A stretch of 64,000 bases of DNA from Paroedura picta (taxonomy: Eukaryota; Chordata; Lepidosauria; Squamata; Gekkonidae). Position 1 is the first letter of the stretch. Every line of letters begins with the position of its first letter. The stretch is from positions 26,272,765 through 26,336,764 of the forward strand of contig NC_135369.1 of assembly GCF_049243985.1 (NCBI RefSeq), written 5' to 3'. The notes below the pieces were generated by a model. The model was not told the DNA's origin. It searched no databases and saw only the letters and a list, made by a program, of their open reading frames with translations. Made by a program: the position numbers and the translations under genes. Shown here in pieces: positions 1 through 15,000 of the stretch.

Positions 1-343
1 AGGCAAAAGAACAATTTAATAAGACAGGCCATCAATGATCTTCAACTAATCCATCTCCCACCCCAAACTGATTTGAGATTTGGACTAAGACCCGAGAGAC
101 AAATCTCTGCTCACAATGAAACTCACTGGGTGATCATGGACAAGTCACTCTTTCAGCCTTTCTACCTGACAACGTTGTTGTGATGATAGAATGGAGGAAG
201 GGAGAGAACTGTGCCTGTTTTGAGCTTCCCGGCACAGGGGGGGGATGTTTTAAAATATGCCAATTAAATCATTGATGGATACTGGTTCCCCATTCTGTCC
301 TCCTTTCCAAGAAACTCCCCAAGCACTCCCAGAAGAGCCTCAC

Positions 344-446
344 ATCATGCGGATGCCTTCCCGGTCAATATGGTTGATCTCTGCCAGCACAGCATTCATG
401 TCCAAGTTCTTGGTCATTTCTTCTAGTGCATTCTCCGGGATCATGT
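344..446 (-). CDS. NRBP1: NRBP1 coding exon 11 (last in window)
   Basis: Encodes about residues 341-375. The first part, HMIPENALEEMTKN, is conserved. The end reads AEINHIDREGIRMM, which differs from the Pro/Gly-rich stretch I recall in mammals. The exon ends in phase 2 at a GTGAGG donor. If that donor is not used the frame meets TGA immediately (341-343). Confidence 0.85.
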
Positions 447-3400
447 CTGTCAAGGGAGGAAAACTTTGTGTTACAAGGGCATCCAGGGATGGCCTTCTCT
501 AGCTAAGAGTCCTAGTAGCACTACCTGAGCACCACCACCTCAATTTCAATAGACCCTCTGATGGGCAATCAGCCAGTTAAAGGATAGAAACCAATGAGTA
601 AGAATGGCTCATTTTCATGGCAGAAGGGGAAACAAAAGGCCCCAACTAGATGATATGCAATACAGAGTCAGGAGTGACCAGCGAAGTGGCCAGGAAAACC
701 AAGTGGACTCCGAAAAGCTCCAGAAGGCTTTCAGTAAATGGGCTGGACAAGTCACAAAATGACAGATTCAGTGTAAGAAAGTTTAAACTACAGTGATGCA
801 AACTGGAGAAGAAATACTATCTTCATGTATATACTGAGGAGATCTGAAGTAGGGGTGACTAAGAAATGCTTCTGCTATTAGGAAAGGGTGTGAGGGTACA
901 AGCATCCAGCATCACTATTTCTTAACAGAAATCTATAGTGCAACCACATGGGGAGCAACAGGCATAACTAAAGATTGCACAGTCCCTTTCCTAATAATCC
1001 CTTAACACTGAGTTTGCCTTTTTTTTCACTGCTGCAGCACACTAGGTTGACACTTCCATTACACTACCTACTACAACCCCAAGAGCTTCTTCTGTAACTC
1101 GGCAAGTTCAAATCTCATTAGCTTATATCTCAAGTTGGGATTGTTTTGTCCCCATGTGCATTACCTGACACATCAACACTGAGCATTTATCACATTGTCA
1201 TCCGCTCACCTAGTTTGTGGAGATCCTCACTGTTGGTTTTTACCATCCTGAGTAATTTGGTGCCATTTGCAAATCTGGCCCCTACACACACAACTTACCC
1301 CTAGTTCCAGATCACTATGAATAAATTAAGTAGTGCCCATCCACCCCCAACTGTGAGACCCACTGCTTACTTCTCTCCATTGTGGAAACTGTTCATTTAT
1401 TCCTACTCTTTGCTTCCTTATCATTTAACCAGTTTTTAATACATAAGAGAACTCACCCTCTTATCCCATGACTGCTAAGTTTACTCAAGAGTTTTTGATG
1501 AGGTATCACTCAAAAGCCTTTTGAAAGATCAAGTGTATAATGTTTATCAGGTCACTATTGTCTGTTAGGGGTGTGCAATTCAGTTTAGCCAAACAAAAAC
1601 AAAAATTCTGAATCCATGCTGATTCAGGATTATGAATCATCTCCTAAACCAAACTGATTCTCTCACTGAATTGTGAGCCAAGTAGTTAAACACTAAATCA
1701 ATTCACTTTTCGATTTGGATTATTTGTGCTTCCTGAATCAATGCTCCCTCGTTCCAGTGATCCTTTTTGCTTCCCTCCCTTTGGAAGGCGGGGGAACCAA
1801 AAGAGTGCTGTGAAATGGCTGGCAGCCATTTAAATTTAACAGCTTAATCTGTCAGTCAGTCAGCTGTTAAGTTTAAATGGCTAGCAGCCAAAGGGAGGGT
1901 TTAGTTTAAATGGCTGCCAGATTGCGGGCTGTGAGGGGAGAACTGACCCCTGTACAGTCCACGCCAATACTGTGGGGAAGCTTTTCTGTGGAACAGCTAT
2001 TTGTTGGGCTGTGCAAGGGGGCAATTCGAATTGGCCCTCCCCACACAGCCTGACAAACAGCTGATCCCATGAAAAAGCTTCTCTCCCAGGATTAGTTTGG
2101 GCTGACCTCTGCTCAATTCAGCTGTTTGTTCAAACCAGCCCTCCCTGGACAGCCCAAGTTGATCCTATGGAGAAACGTCTCTCAGTAGGATGAGCTGTTT
2201 GGTGGTGTCTGGAGACATTTATATGGATATAGGTCCGTTTAACTGCATTGCCTTTCCCAAAGCCAAAGCCCTTTGGCTTTCCCAAAGCCAAAAATTTGGC
2301 TTTCTCAAATCTTGCTAAACCTGAATACCTAAACCGATACTGGAATTCAGGATATACTGAACTGGGTTTGAGGAGATTTGACCTGAACTCAAAATAATGA
2401 GTGTGCCAATTCCTAGTGACTACATGCTTGTTCACTGTGTCAAAGAACTCTACAAGGTTGGTGACGCAGGACTTCCCTTTAAAGAAACCATGCTGATTTT
2501 CACTCAGCTTTGTCCCTCTATGTACCTAGCAATGCTATACTTGATTACATTTTCTACTAATTTGTATAGGATAAATGTAAGGCTGACTGGCCTGTAATTT
2601 CCTGCTTCCCCTCTGGGTCCCTTTTTAAAAAATGGTGCAACATTCATTACTATCCAGTCTTCTAGTACAGTGGCTTAATTTAGTGATAAATTTAGTGATA
2701 AATTAGTGATAAACCCATACGGGTTAGTTGATCAACTGTCTTCTGAGTTCTTTAAGTCCTGGAAACTTATCCGTGTTTAATTTCCCCATCACCTCAATTT
2801 AGCTCAGCCACCCTTCCTGGAAACAGGGGCTGTGGCCTGGGGACTTGCCCCACACTTGCCACAGTGAACACAGAAGCAAAAAAGCTATTGATCTTCTTTG
2901 CCATCTCCTCATCTTCCCTTTATTCCTTTGTCATCCCAAGGCTCTACTGCTTCTCTAGCTGGTTTCCTGCTTGAGATGTATCTAAAAATGTTGTTTGTCT
3001 TCATGCTTTTAGCAACCCACTCCTTTTTGCATGCCTAATTATTCCTGTGGCCTCTCCTGTTTAATGCAACAAGGGAGAGCTTCCACTTTTTAAAAGAAGC
3101 CCCTTTACTTTTTATAGCTTCCTTGACTTCCATGGTTAACTATGCTGGTTTTTAGACTTGGAAGTGCCTTTCCTAATCTGTGGAATGCATTGCATTTGAG
3201 ATTCAACTAGGGTGATTTTAAATAACTTCCAAGCATCCTCTAGAAATCCGACTGTCTTGTATTTCCCCTTCAGCTTCTTTACTATTCTGGCTTTTTAAAA
3301 AGTTTCCTCATTGGAAATCAAATGTGACAGTTATGGACTTTTAGGGGTAATTTGTCATTAACCTGAATGCTGAATTCAATAGCACAGTAGTCATTGTTCA

Positions 3401-6400
3401 CAACTGGTATAACAACTTCTACATCTCTCACCAGTTCTTAAGACCTGCCCAGAACCAAGATCTGTAGCCTTCTAATTGTCTGTGAACATCTGTCCCAGCG
3501 CAGTCATTTGTGATATCTAGAAATCTCATTTCTACAGTACGGCTTAAACAAGTTTACCCAGTCAATATGAGATTAGTTGAAGTCTCCTAGTATAATAACA
3601 TTATGTGCTTTAGTCACCTCCCTTAGTTTCACTTCCATGATCAGGTGCGTGATATTCCATACCTACTTTTACGTAACTTCTATGGCCCAGTATTTCCAAC
3701 AAGATAGCTTCTGTTGGGGAGTTACTTCCCCTGATGCTTCGTAAATTATCTTATTCTGTGTCCTCTTTGATGTGCAATGCAACACCTCTACCAACCCATC
3801 CTTTCCTATCCTCCCTATAGAGCTTATACCCAGAAATGACAGCATCCCAAGGATTTTACCCATTCTGGCATGTTTCTGAGATACTTACTATACTAAATTG
3901 TCATTGAACACCAAGCACTCCAGCTCCCCCATCTTGGTATCGGCATATAGACACCTATAATGCATCTCCCTCTTCAGTAATCATCACCTCCCTAGGGCCC
4001 TTAGTCGCCACACATGGTATTCAGTTGCCATCATGCCCTCACTTTCCAAGTTCTATTAGGCTCCTATCAATGTTACTCCGAGTGTTTATGCAATCATCCC
4101 TTTGGACTTCTCCTGAATTGGAGGCTTCCCGGTATTTAAATTTAAGGAGATAGTATGTCCTAGAGTACCAGATGCTGGGGGAGGCTAACACCATGCTCAC
4201 ACCCTTCATGGCCTGGGTGTCAGTCTCCAAGTGGTACAAGGGTGACCATCATTCCTGGTTAAAGAATACTATGTAGATCAGTAGGATTCAAATGTTAAGA
4301 TTCATCAGCTCAGGACATTTCTGCTTAAATCAGGAAAGGGAGCATTCCCTCTCCTTGTTTTCAAATAACACACTGAGTGGCTGCAATTTTATACTAGTTT
4401 CAGCTGTACTGATTGTTTTGTCTAGTGTGTTGTTATGGAACACCCTAGAGGCCTATCTGCTGTACAGTCCTTGAGCTGGAGAGAAACTGGATCAGCTAAA
4501 GCAATCCTTAAACTACTATGAAGCTTCTGACTGGACAACATTCACAGCCTATATACCCTCTGCTTGACCATACTCACGCTGATGGCCCACAATGCAATGT
4601 GCTGCCAGGAGCTTCAGAGAGGGCACTTCGAACAGGGCCTGATGAAAGAGGAGTTCACGAGCTGTGGGACGCTTACTTGGCTGCAGCTCCAGGCACTTCT
4701 GAATAAACTCCTGGAAAGGAAACAGGCTATGGCTTGGCCCAGCTCCCTGGAGGGGGAACCCCACAGGTTTGCCCAGGGGAGGAAAGAAGCATCCAGATCC
4801 TTACCCGTTGCAAGGGGTCCTCCAGCAACTGAATGGCATTGTTAATTGCTTCTTGGGGCACGTAGGATGATTCACCGTTTCCCTGTATCTCCAGCACTGC
4901 CATCTGCAGGCAAAGAGCATACAGATGCACAAACCATTGGCAAACAGAAGGTTATTTACCGCTCACTGTGAAGAGCTGCATGAGTCAGTCATCACCAATT
5001 AGTCACAACACAGAAAGCCTTCATATCACTCCATTCTGCCAATCAATCATACATTCAGCTGCAAGGGTGGACCCAAAACAGCAGTAGTGCTTTGCAGTGG
5101 CTCCTCAGAGGCATTTCCAGCACCTCTCTTTCTGATTTATGTTTTTCATTTAACCTATGTCCCAGAGAGAAGGAAGGAAGAAGCCAGAGGCTGCAGGAAC
5201 CATAGAGCACAACTCCCTTCTCCCCTCCAAAAAAGGAAAAAGAAAAGCCCCTAAGAGACTCAGTCTTCTTTGGAAAGGAGTTCAGGAACAAGACTTGGAG
5301 GAGTATTTATGCCACAAGGGCATCACCAACGGTCTGTGAAGCTGTTCTATGCACATTCACACAAGCATCCCCCTACAAACTTCCTCACCTCCAGTGCACA
5401 CATCCCAAAGGAGTAGATATCCACGGCAGTGGTCACATGTGCAACTTCTGGAACATAAAAGAGGAACCAGAACAAATAAACAGAGAGAAAGAGTGCAAGT
5501 AGATATGAAACTGTTCCGGAGTCAAGCTCGGGGCAAGAGACTATACCATGCACTCTCCACAGCCAAGACTGAGTCTGCGGGGCTGTGGGCATGCTGTTAG
5601 CGACACACCCCCAACCACCTTCCGTCCCCCTCCCTTTCATACCGCCATACTCTGGAGCAAAAAAGTGCAGGTTCTTCTGCTCCTCACGACACGTCTTCAC
5701 ATGATTATTGATGGTATCTGGGGCAACTAGAAGAGAGGAGAATCATAACTGATCAGATGCAATGCCTTGCCTCACCTTCTGTTGTCGGGGGGCTCAAGTA
5801 AGTTCCTCTTGGTCCATAGCTACAGGGAAGCTTAAAGGAGGACAAGGGGCTGCAGTCACCTCCCTTCCCATGCTTGCTGTTACCCCACAGCAAAGGTGCA
5901 AGACCAGGGAGAGAAAGGGGACCCACAGCTCAGAAACAAGTGAGAAGGAGGGAATGTAAGAAGGAAGCCCTTGCCATTTCTCCCCAACCCTGGGGCTAAG
6001 CCGTCTCTCCATCAAGAGCATTGCAGGCCTATGTGGAAACTGGCCACTGCTTAGTCTTGCTGGAGGACAGTCAGGGACACTGCACAAAAGCAGAATAGGC
6101 AGCTCCTGCCCCATCTGCACAGTTCTCCCAGCAGCTTTGCCTTGCATTTCCGCTGCTTAGCACACTGTTCTCATTGCAAGGGGAAGGGCAGGGAGATGGG
6201 GCTGGCACCAATGCATACAGCTTTGCCTGGGCTCTGCAGCAAAACAACTATTTTTTTCAGAAAGGGGAGCAGGCAGACATACACACATACACACACACCT
6301 CTACAGCCTCAAAACCAGGAGACATATCCTTGCTTCTGGTGCTCTGCTGCCTACCTCCATGCCCCGAGCTAAAAAAAGCATCTTCCAGGTCACTTCACAC

Positions 6401-8983
6401 AGACTGGACTTCAATCTTAGTTGAAGTTCTCTTAGAGGAAGAGAAGAGAGATACAGACAGGGGTCTAAGTCCAGTCTCTATACCAGCCTTTCTCAACTTT
6501 TTTACCATTAAAACCCCCCTGAAATATCCTTCAGGTTTCAAGAAACCCCAGAATATGGAGAATATGTTTGGGAAACATAGCTGTGGACACGCCTACTGCA
6601 GCCCCTCCCCCAGGCTTATCATTGGCCATTTGGGATGGAGGGGGCAGTTCAATATGACCATATATAGTCATATTACCAGATATATGTTTAATAATTTTTA
6701 AAAATATGTTAAAAATGAACTCCCAACTATTCAGAAAACCATGGCAGGGCCATCAAGAAACCCCAGGGTTTCAGGAAATCCTGGTTGAAAAAGCTTGCTC
6801 TAACCAAACCCTTGGGGGCAGGGGGAGGCCACAAACTGGCCATTTTTTTTCCTGGGAAAAGCTCCAAGGAAGGAAGAAGCTACCTTTTTTCTGGCTGCAC
6901 GCTCAATATTGTTTGGCTCAAAGCCTAAGCTCATGCTAGCCCCACCTTACCCTGGTGCTCTTTTCTTCCCCTGACCTTTCACCTAAGATCACTGCCAGGA
7001 CTATTCCTATACAAGCACCTCAGCAGGGCACCACCGCACAAGAACTGTGGATCCAATGGTATCGCCACTGAAGGTCTTGTTATGCAGGATCAGCCCCCTG
7101 AGACTCAGAGACCTTGCTGAGAAAGCTGGATAAATGGAAGCATGGAAAGAAATGCTACTAGCTGGGAGAAGCCACAACAGGAGAGGGAGGAACAAACTTA
7201 GAAGCCAAACTACCTACAAGGGAATACTGCCCATGTAGAAATGTAGATGCTAAGAGGGAAAAATAACTGTAGAAAGATTTGGAACACCCACGATTTTAAC
7301 TGGGAGGAAACAGAAATCTGGGGGGGGGGGGTTATGTTCTATTTAAAGCATTCTGCCTTTTAGAACTGCAAGTTAAATATATTCCAAACTAGTGTTTTAA
7401 AATAATATGACAGCCAATTCATGCTAATCGTTCAAACTTAGGGATGTATCGTGTTGCTACTACATTGATTTAACAAGCAAGCAACACCCCTAGGACCAGA
7501 GGATGGAAAAGGTCTTCCAAGCAGAGATAGTGGTGGAAAGTTTTCCAGGGATTTATTTCTCTGCAGAAATATTCCCATTTCTAAAGATGCACTGTGCTGA
7601 TTTATAACAGCAGTGTCAATGTAAGATGAAGCAAGCATGCTTGTTTGAATGTCATAATTCATATTTGTCAGGTGATTTTTTTTCCTTGGAATTGACAGAA
7701 AACATGCCTGTGGGTTTTACGAATTTATAAATGGTAGAGTGAGAAACAAAACCATGTAGATTTTTTTAAGCTGTAAATCCATCCAATGTGTTTTGATTTG
7801 AACACACAGTTGGAAGGGATACTAATACAACTCAGCACTACCTTCTAAATCTTCCTCCACTGTATTTTTTAAAAGCTTGAATTCTGATTTACTTTTGCGA
7901 GTGTTATGCTATTTAACTTCCACACCCCTTGACTAAGCAATTCAGGTCCCAACAGCACTGGTAACAAGACAGGTGTGTGATCTGCATAACTTGATCACAA
8001 TGGACTGCAGATAGGAAAGTCTTTAAATGTGGTAAATACTAGAAAAAGACACCTGCTCTCCAAGAGTTATTAAAACCCACCCTAAACAGGCCCTATAGAG
8101 ACTTGATTCCTCTTTTCTTACTGTGACCCAACCAGCAAGCTGTCCATTGCCACATACATAGCACTCCACCCCCAATAATCCTCCTCTAACACAGGGGTAG
8201 TCAACTTGTGGTCCTCCAGATGTTCATGAACTACAATTCCCATGAGCCCCTGCCAGCAAATGCTGGCAGGGGCTCATGGGAATTGTAGTCCATGGACATC
8301 TGGAGGACCACAGGTTGACTACCTCTGTTCTAACAGACTTGAGACAAGACTATAATTACTTTGTGTCAGGGGCATAAACTCATTCTGTTATCTGCCTGTG
8401 CCAAAAATATTTCTTTTAACAGCTTTTTCATTAATTATCTTTCTCGTTTTATCATGGATAGTGGATGGAACCTGCTGTACATTCTGCACATAAACAGAAA
8501 CCCAGTGAAGAGTTCCCAGAAGCACCATGCCTTTTTCAATATTATTTATTTATGATATTTATTTATATTATTTTTTAGTTGAGCAATTTTACTCTTAACT
8601 GCCTCATTTAATTGCTACCATATTTCTAATGAAAAAGATTACAATATTCATGGTTTGCCACATGACAGTTTGTCATGATTATCCTCTGTACAGCTTAGTG
8701 TTCTTAAATGCTTTCCAGCTGCAGCTTCTGTAATTTTCGTTACTGATATTGTCTTCTAAATTAAGTTGCTTCTCTAACTAGTTGCTCATCTGACCATTTT
8801 GTTTTGCCATCTAATCTAACAGTTCCATAAAGTCCTCCTTCCGTATCTGGTGCTTTAAACATTGGAATTAAACTAAGCAATTTAAATGTGGAAATTCCCT
8901 ATTAGCATTCCTTCAGCTGTCACAAATGTTTTAAGTTCTTCCTCTTCTGCAAATATAAAAAATAGGGAATAATATGGAATCAC

Positions 8984-9024
<41 letters not shown>

Positions 9025-12000
9025 TATTATTAATTCAGTTTGACCGCCACTCTCGGAGACAGGCCTGCAGCAGTTCACAATAATTCACTACAAACCAATA
9101 CATTAAATACATTAAACCCATAAAAAGCCTTTGGATTTTAAAGGGAATTTCCTTTGTATTTTTCCAATTTCTTCAAGGAATGGATTAAAAGTGTATATGT
9201 ACATTTCCAAAATGACTTATTTGAACAGCACCTTTGAGTAATTTCACAATTCTGTAAACTGGTAAAGTAGAAAATCTTAGAACAGATCTTCCAGAAAGTA
9301 AATTACACCTGACTGCCTTACTGTTTGACCTTTCAATTTCAAAATTTTCATACTTTCATATTTACTTTCTATCAAGGTTACATGGCTTCACTTATGCTCA
9401 TATTAATTTCTAATGACTGAATCCTTTGTTTTCGCTATTCTTAGGTGCAGTTTAATCAAAGGGGCCTCTAGATGGTGTAAGGCAATTTCTTTTCTTCTTT
9501 CCTTCTGTGGCAGCAAGAGAACTCCTATAAAATGAACTCTTTCAGGGTTACAGAACACCACTAAGTGAACAGTTATTTCCTTCTATATGGAGGTCGTTGA
9601 ATTCAATATTTCATGTTCCTTAAGTAAAAAAGTTGGTTTTTCATTCTCAGTATATGAAGACACCTTATATCTAGTTATAGATCATGCTCTATGAAGGTCT
9701 GCATTTTCTGTTCTATTCTGTTCATACTGGCAACAGCACTCAGGTCCCAGGTAAGATGTCTTTCATACCACTCACAGCATGATCCTTTACCTGGCCTTTC
9801 TATGTGCAAATGATATGTTCTATCACTGAGCCACTGTTTTATCCCGCATAAGGAAACATTGCTTATACTTTAATTTTGATTGCTTCATGGCTTTAAATTG
9901 CCTGCGAAACTGAACACCTGTAGCCCTCTGTGGATGATCCCTCTCGTGAGTATGCTCACATGTGACCAATCCAAGAGGCCCTCATATTCCTACAGGCAAT
10001 TACCAAATACATGACCTCCCCAGGAAAGACAGAGTCCCGGTGAACAGGAAAGTCCTGGGGAGCTCTCCCCTGGCTAGCCAGCAACTATGGAGAGAAAAAG
10101 AGGAGACAGCAAAGCTAGCACCCTTTCAGATTAACTAGCAAGACAGCATCTTGAACACAAGCTGGCATGGAGAGCTAGCCGGTGCTCAGATAGGGCATGG
10201 ATAATCTGCTGCTAAAACTCTGCCATGAAGCCCCTGATGGCCATAAGCATCTCTGTTAGGGATGGATGAGTGCTACGGAAGTACAGCTGACACATCTACT
10301 TCAGGGACCAGAAGAATCATCTTTATACCACACCACCACAAGAATATCTGCTCAGCCTCTACTCTGGGCCACAAGTACTTATTTTTTTCCTCTGAAGTAG
10401 TTAGATGCAGAGCGGTGCAGTCATATACAACAGACAGCCCTGCTGAAAACATCCCATGCACACCAGATCAGCCAAAGCGGAAGCAACCAGGCAGGGCCCT
10501 CTCTAGGCACAGAGGCATGTATCAAAGCATTTGTGGACTTTGCCGAATGGCAGTGACTTGCTTCCCACAATTCTGAAACTCAGTCAAGGTTCCCCCTCCC
10601 AAATTTGTTTAGTGGGGTTCAGGAATAGCACAGGAAGCAAAGTGAGAGTCTGCAGTGGAAGAAAGGAACTAGAAATCATTGCCCCCTCTTCTGTAAACAA
10701 GAGGAGGCAATGTTGGAGGAGCTACATGGTTGGTGACATTCTACTGGCTCCTTTCTGTCGTACCCTGGGTAGGTACTCACCACTTTTCCACTACCATAAT
10801 TCCAGCTCTCACCAGTTACAGTATGCTGACAGCATCTTTAACAAGGGTTTATGGCCCCTACACACTCCAAGCAGAAGGCTTCTCTTTCAAGTCCTCACCC
10901 TTAAGACTTGATTCCCAGTCACCCAAACACATCATTAACCATCTTAACCTCTTCATCTTGTGTCAATGAGACTATTGCAGTCCCAAGGTGACTATCAGCA
11001 TCTGTCCCATACCCAAGTCACTTCTTCCCTTGCTCCATTCCCAAAAACCCCTCCTACCTGAAAAGCACAGCTGATAAATCCCAGAACCTTGCCTCTACTA
11101 GCATGCCTTTTTTTTTTGAGAGGAGCACATTCTCAGACATACCACTTCCCAACCTTGGGAGGGACAGAGGCACACATTCGAGAGACAGACATCTAAGATA
11201 CAGTGAGGTCAGCCAGCTATGATGGAAGCAGAGGTGCCCTTCCTGTTTCCATCCTCCCACCATCCAGTGCCAAGTCACAGAAGTGCAGCAGTCCCTTGCG
11301 TGGCAAAGCAATGGCCTGCAAGCGCTTCTCAAGAGGATGATTGCAGCAAGAGCCAGCAGAGCAATTCCAGGGAATTGGGGGGGGGGATTTCTGGCCGAGC
11401 TCAGAAGCCCCCAAACACCTTCGACTTGCTCTCCTCCCCCAGCTAAGCCAGCTGCATGGTGAGCCCACTTCCAAGCCTCACTGCTGCAATTCACCCAAGC
11501 TCCCTTTGCTAGGTGGTAGCTGCAGGCTCAGGGCACTGTCCCTTCTGCAGCCAGCCAAGGGGTTAGAGAAGCCACAAGCAAGCAGCAAGCAGAGCCCCAA
11601 CCACAGCCAGAAAAGGAGGCTGTGGCGGCTCCTCAATATGTGAGGAAAGCCCAGGCCCACATGCAGGAGGTAGCATGCAGCAGGGGGAAGGGGGCCAGGG
11701 AAAGACTAGTGCAACCTAACATTTTTGTGGGGAGAGGAAGAAAAGTAAAGAGGTCAAGAGACGGCTCTCCTCCAGCCAGGAGCTCGCCAGGGCAAAGAGA
11801 TCAGGAAAGGGCAGAGCTACACTAGAGGGATGTACACGCCAGCCTCGTAAGCAAGGAACACCAGAGGAGAGGAGTTTATAATATATATAAAGTGATGCTC
11901 TCATATATATTTATATATTTAGGTCACAGTCACATCACAGAGCAGAGAGATTTGCTCACCATTAGCAAAAATCCTATGAAAGACTGTTGGCAAGAGAAAG

Positions 12001-15000
12001 AGAGAGAGAAGAGAAAAGAAGCAGCCCATAAGCGGGAAATTAACAAGACGGACGTCTGTGAGCCGAGTTGATGAACAGCTAGCCCTTCACCACAATCCAA
12101 ACAACAGTTGGCTGAGTCACCATGGTAGCAGCGCAGGGGTGGCGCGCCTTTCCTTTGCTGGCACCACCAGCCGGGAGTGGAGAGTAAGGGCAGGAGAGAG
12201 ACAGGGCCAGCAAAGCCCTCTCCTGCAGTTGAAGGGCCAGGCTGCAAACCCACAAGGGAAGCCAGTTCTCAGCACCCAGAAGTCCTTGCCTTCGCCTCCT
12301 TGTCCCCCACCAAGGAAAGTGCAAGTGCACATACATGCGTTTCTGATCCAAGGTGAACCATCTAAGGAAATGGGGCAGCCACCTCCCCACCAACAACTCT
12401 AATGAGGGAACGAGAGACTACCCTTCCTTCTCAGGCCAGGAACCCTCTCTGTTGACTTCATCTTCCCTTTCAAATATTCCATGCCACCAAATGCTGGCAT
12501 ATCACGTTTGCTGCTGGATGGTTTCCTGCTTCCCCCCCACACACACAAGGGTCAAAGCAAAGGCCTGCTTAGAGACAGGACAATAGGGACGTCTTTTGTC
12601 TCTGTAGACCTGGCCCTATTCTGCACACATTGAATAATGCACTTTCTAACTGCTTTTGCAGCTGGATTTTCCAGTGCAGAACAGTATAATCTACTTCTAA
12701 AGTGCATTGAAATTGCATTATCCAATGTGTGCAGAATGGGCCCTGGTAGCAAACCGGTAACAGGGGAACACAAGAGAAAGTCTCTTTCCCCAACCCCTTT
12801 TCTTCATCCACTCCACCCCGAAATGGGACCCCCAAACTGTCCTGCTCAATTTCCAATGGTCCACTGGAGTAAGCAGATCTGGAGTACAGATTTCCCCATA
12901 ACTCCACCAGCCACAGAAGGGGGGCAAACCATAAAGTTAAACCAGCCCTGCCCCCGCTGGGTTAAATCCCAACTCTAAGAATTCACATAGTGCAGGAGCG
13001 GCTGAATTGGGACTGCAGCAGATTCTTCCTTGCCTGCCTCCGATTATATGATCACTCATCCCCACTGAAATGTGGAAACTCCTGGACTGATGGACATCCC
13101 CAAGACATTCCCTCCTCCTTCCCTCCAAGACACCATCAGCTGCCTCAAGACAGTTTGGGTTGTCATCCCTCCATCTCTTAGCGTGTCACCGGCAACCTCT
13201 TGAGCTGCTGAGCTGTGGGAACCTCCTGGATGGTATCGCCTTCAGCCAGTGCTACAGAACTCCCCTTATGCATTGTCAACTGGGTGGAAAGAGGAAAAGA
13301 CAGACCAAGAAGTGGATTGGATACTCTACACTTGCTTGAGCTTCCACAGAAGCAGAATTTTCCTGGTAAGATTTGGGGAAGAAGAGAAGACACAGAATCT
13401 CGTTTTTGAAGAGCCAGCTCTCAATGTGGGATGTTAAGATAGAGGTTCAAAGACAGATTTAATGTGAGCTGATCCTTACAATAGTACTGCTCACCCATTC
13501 ATGCCCACAGGCCAATCTGCTCCATATGTAGAGGGAATGGTTGTCAGGACAAGCCTCGATTCCCCAAAAGTAGGCATCAGTCCTCACATTTCATGCCCCA
13601 TTTTGGGAAGAAAAAATAATTGCAGCTTCAGATCAAGAGGTTTGTTTCTTTGGGGTTCTTCAAGCAGAATGAAAAATGCACTCTGATCTGGCTTACTCAT
13701 CGCTCAATACAAAAATGGTCACATGAAGGCTGAGTTTGCTTGCAAGAGGTCAACACCGACATGGATGTGGAACAGGGCAGTCAACAACATCGCCTGTCCA
13801 AGTCGAGCAATTCAGCAGTTGCAAACATCTGGAACGAATTCAACCCAGACTGTTCACAACCTAGACAGCATTCAAGTAGAATTCGGGAAACGCATCAGAG
13901 TCGCCAAGGCAGCAACTTTCTCCCTCCAGACAGAGCCATGACAGGCCCTGCCCCATCAAGAGTGGAACCACAACCTTTAAGTTTGCTTCCAGAATGAATC
14001 CACAGCGCACTTCTTGATGGTTGCCTGAGGTCGACAGACATGGCTCTCCCTAGGCAGATATCTCACCCAACCACCAAGTATTCTTCTCAGAGCAGACCTG
14101 GCAAGAGTCTTTCCTTGCTTTGCCATTGAAGCAATGATTTTTCCTTTCTGATAGCAATGCAGAAGATACGGATCTTGTGCGTTCCAGGTAAAGAGAGAGA
14201 GGGATGGAAAAGGAGAGAGCGCCAGTAACCGGTCCCCATTCAAGAATCTCAGAATTTCATTAACTTGGAAGTGACAGAAGAAGCCGTTGTGCAAGGTGCC
14301 CCCAGGCTGGCATGCTCTCAGCAGCTTTCAGTCATCATGTCATTTGTTGTTCCTTCACATGGCCTTGCGAGACAGGTGCTGTATGATTTCCCGTAGCTGG
14401 CCACTGAGTTTGCTCAAGAATCCAGCTGCCATTCCAGCTAGACAGGTCCAGCCAGTAAAGTCATTCTACGTTCTTGGTTAAACAGAAATGTTGCTTCCTG
14501 CTTTTAAAAAAATGGCCTTGCAAACTCTGCTATAATTGATGGAGGTGTACAAATCTGACAAAGAGGTTTTTTTGCAAGAGATGCCACTTGAGGATCTGAT
14601 TTCTTATAAAGTCTGAAATGGTAATCAATCATTCCACTGGTTCTTACTTAAGACATGCCTCCCCCCCCCCACCCCGGTTTCCTACCGTAAGGCTGGGCCA
14701 GCCAGAAAACTTCACCATGCTGCAAACGAGGGACTTTTAATCCATACAGAGATCCTCAAATCAGTAGAGTTTCCTCCCAAAACACAATTCCAAGTAGCAT
14801 CCTTTGCCGAGGGCTCAATGCTTATCAAAATCTCTCCCTTTTTATTGTTATTTTTTTAAAAATTATTTATTATGTATTTACGTTTGGTACTAACTTTCTA
14901 TTTCAAAATAGATATTCACTTCATATTCATGTGAAAATAAACTAAAATATTAACCAAAACAGGTTCCAGATAAAGATGAATTTTTCAATTGGCCATTTTC

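Larger units (their letters stand above)
447..4577. other. NRBP1 intron 10-11, mostly an old LINE
   Basis: No coding exon is visible. The intron is largely filled by a decayed minus-strand CR1/L3-like LINE (about 1040-4240), itself interrupted by a DNA-transposon-like block (about 1566-2415). The first 550 bases or so show no recognisable element. Confidence 0.7.
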
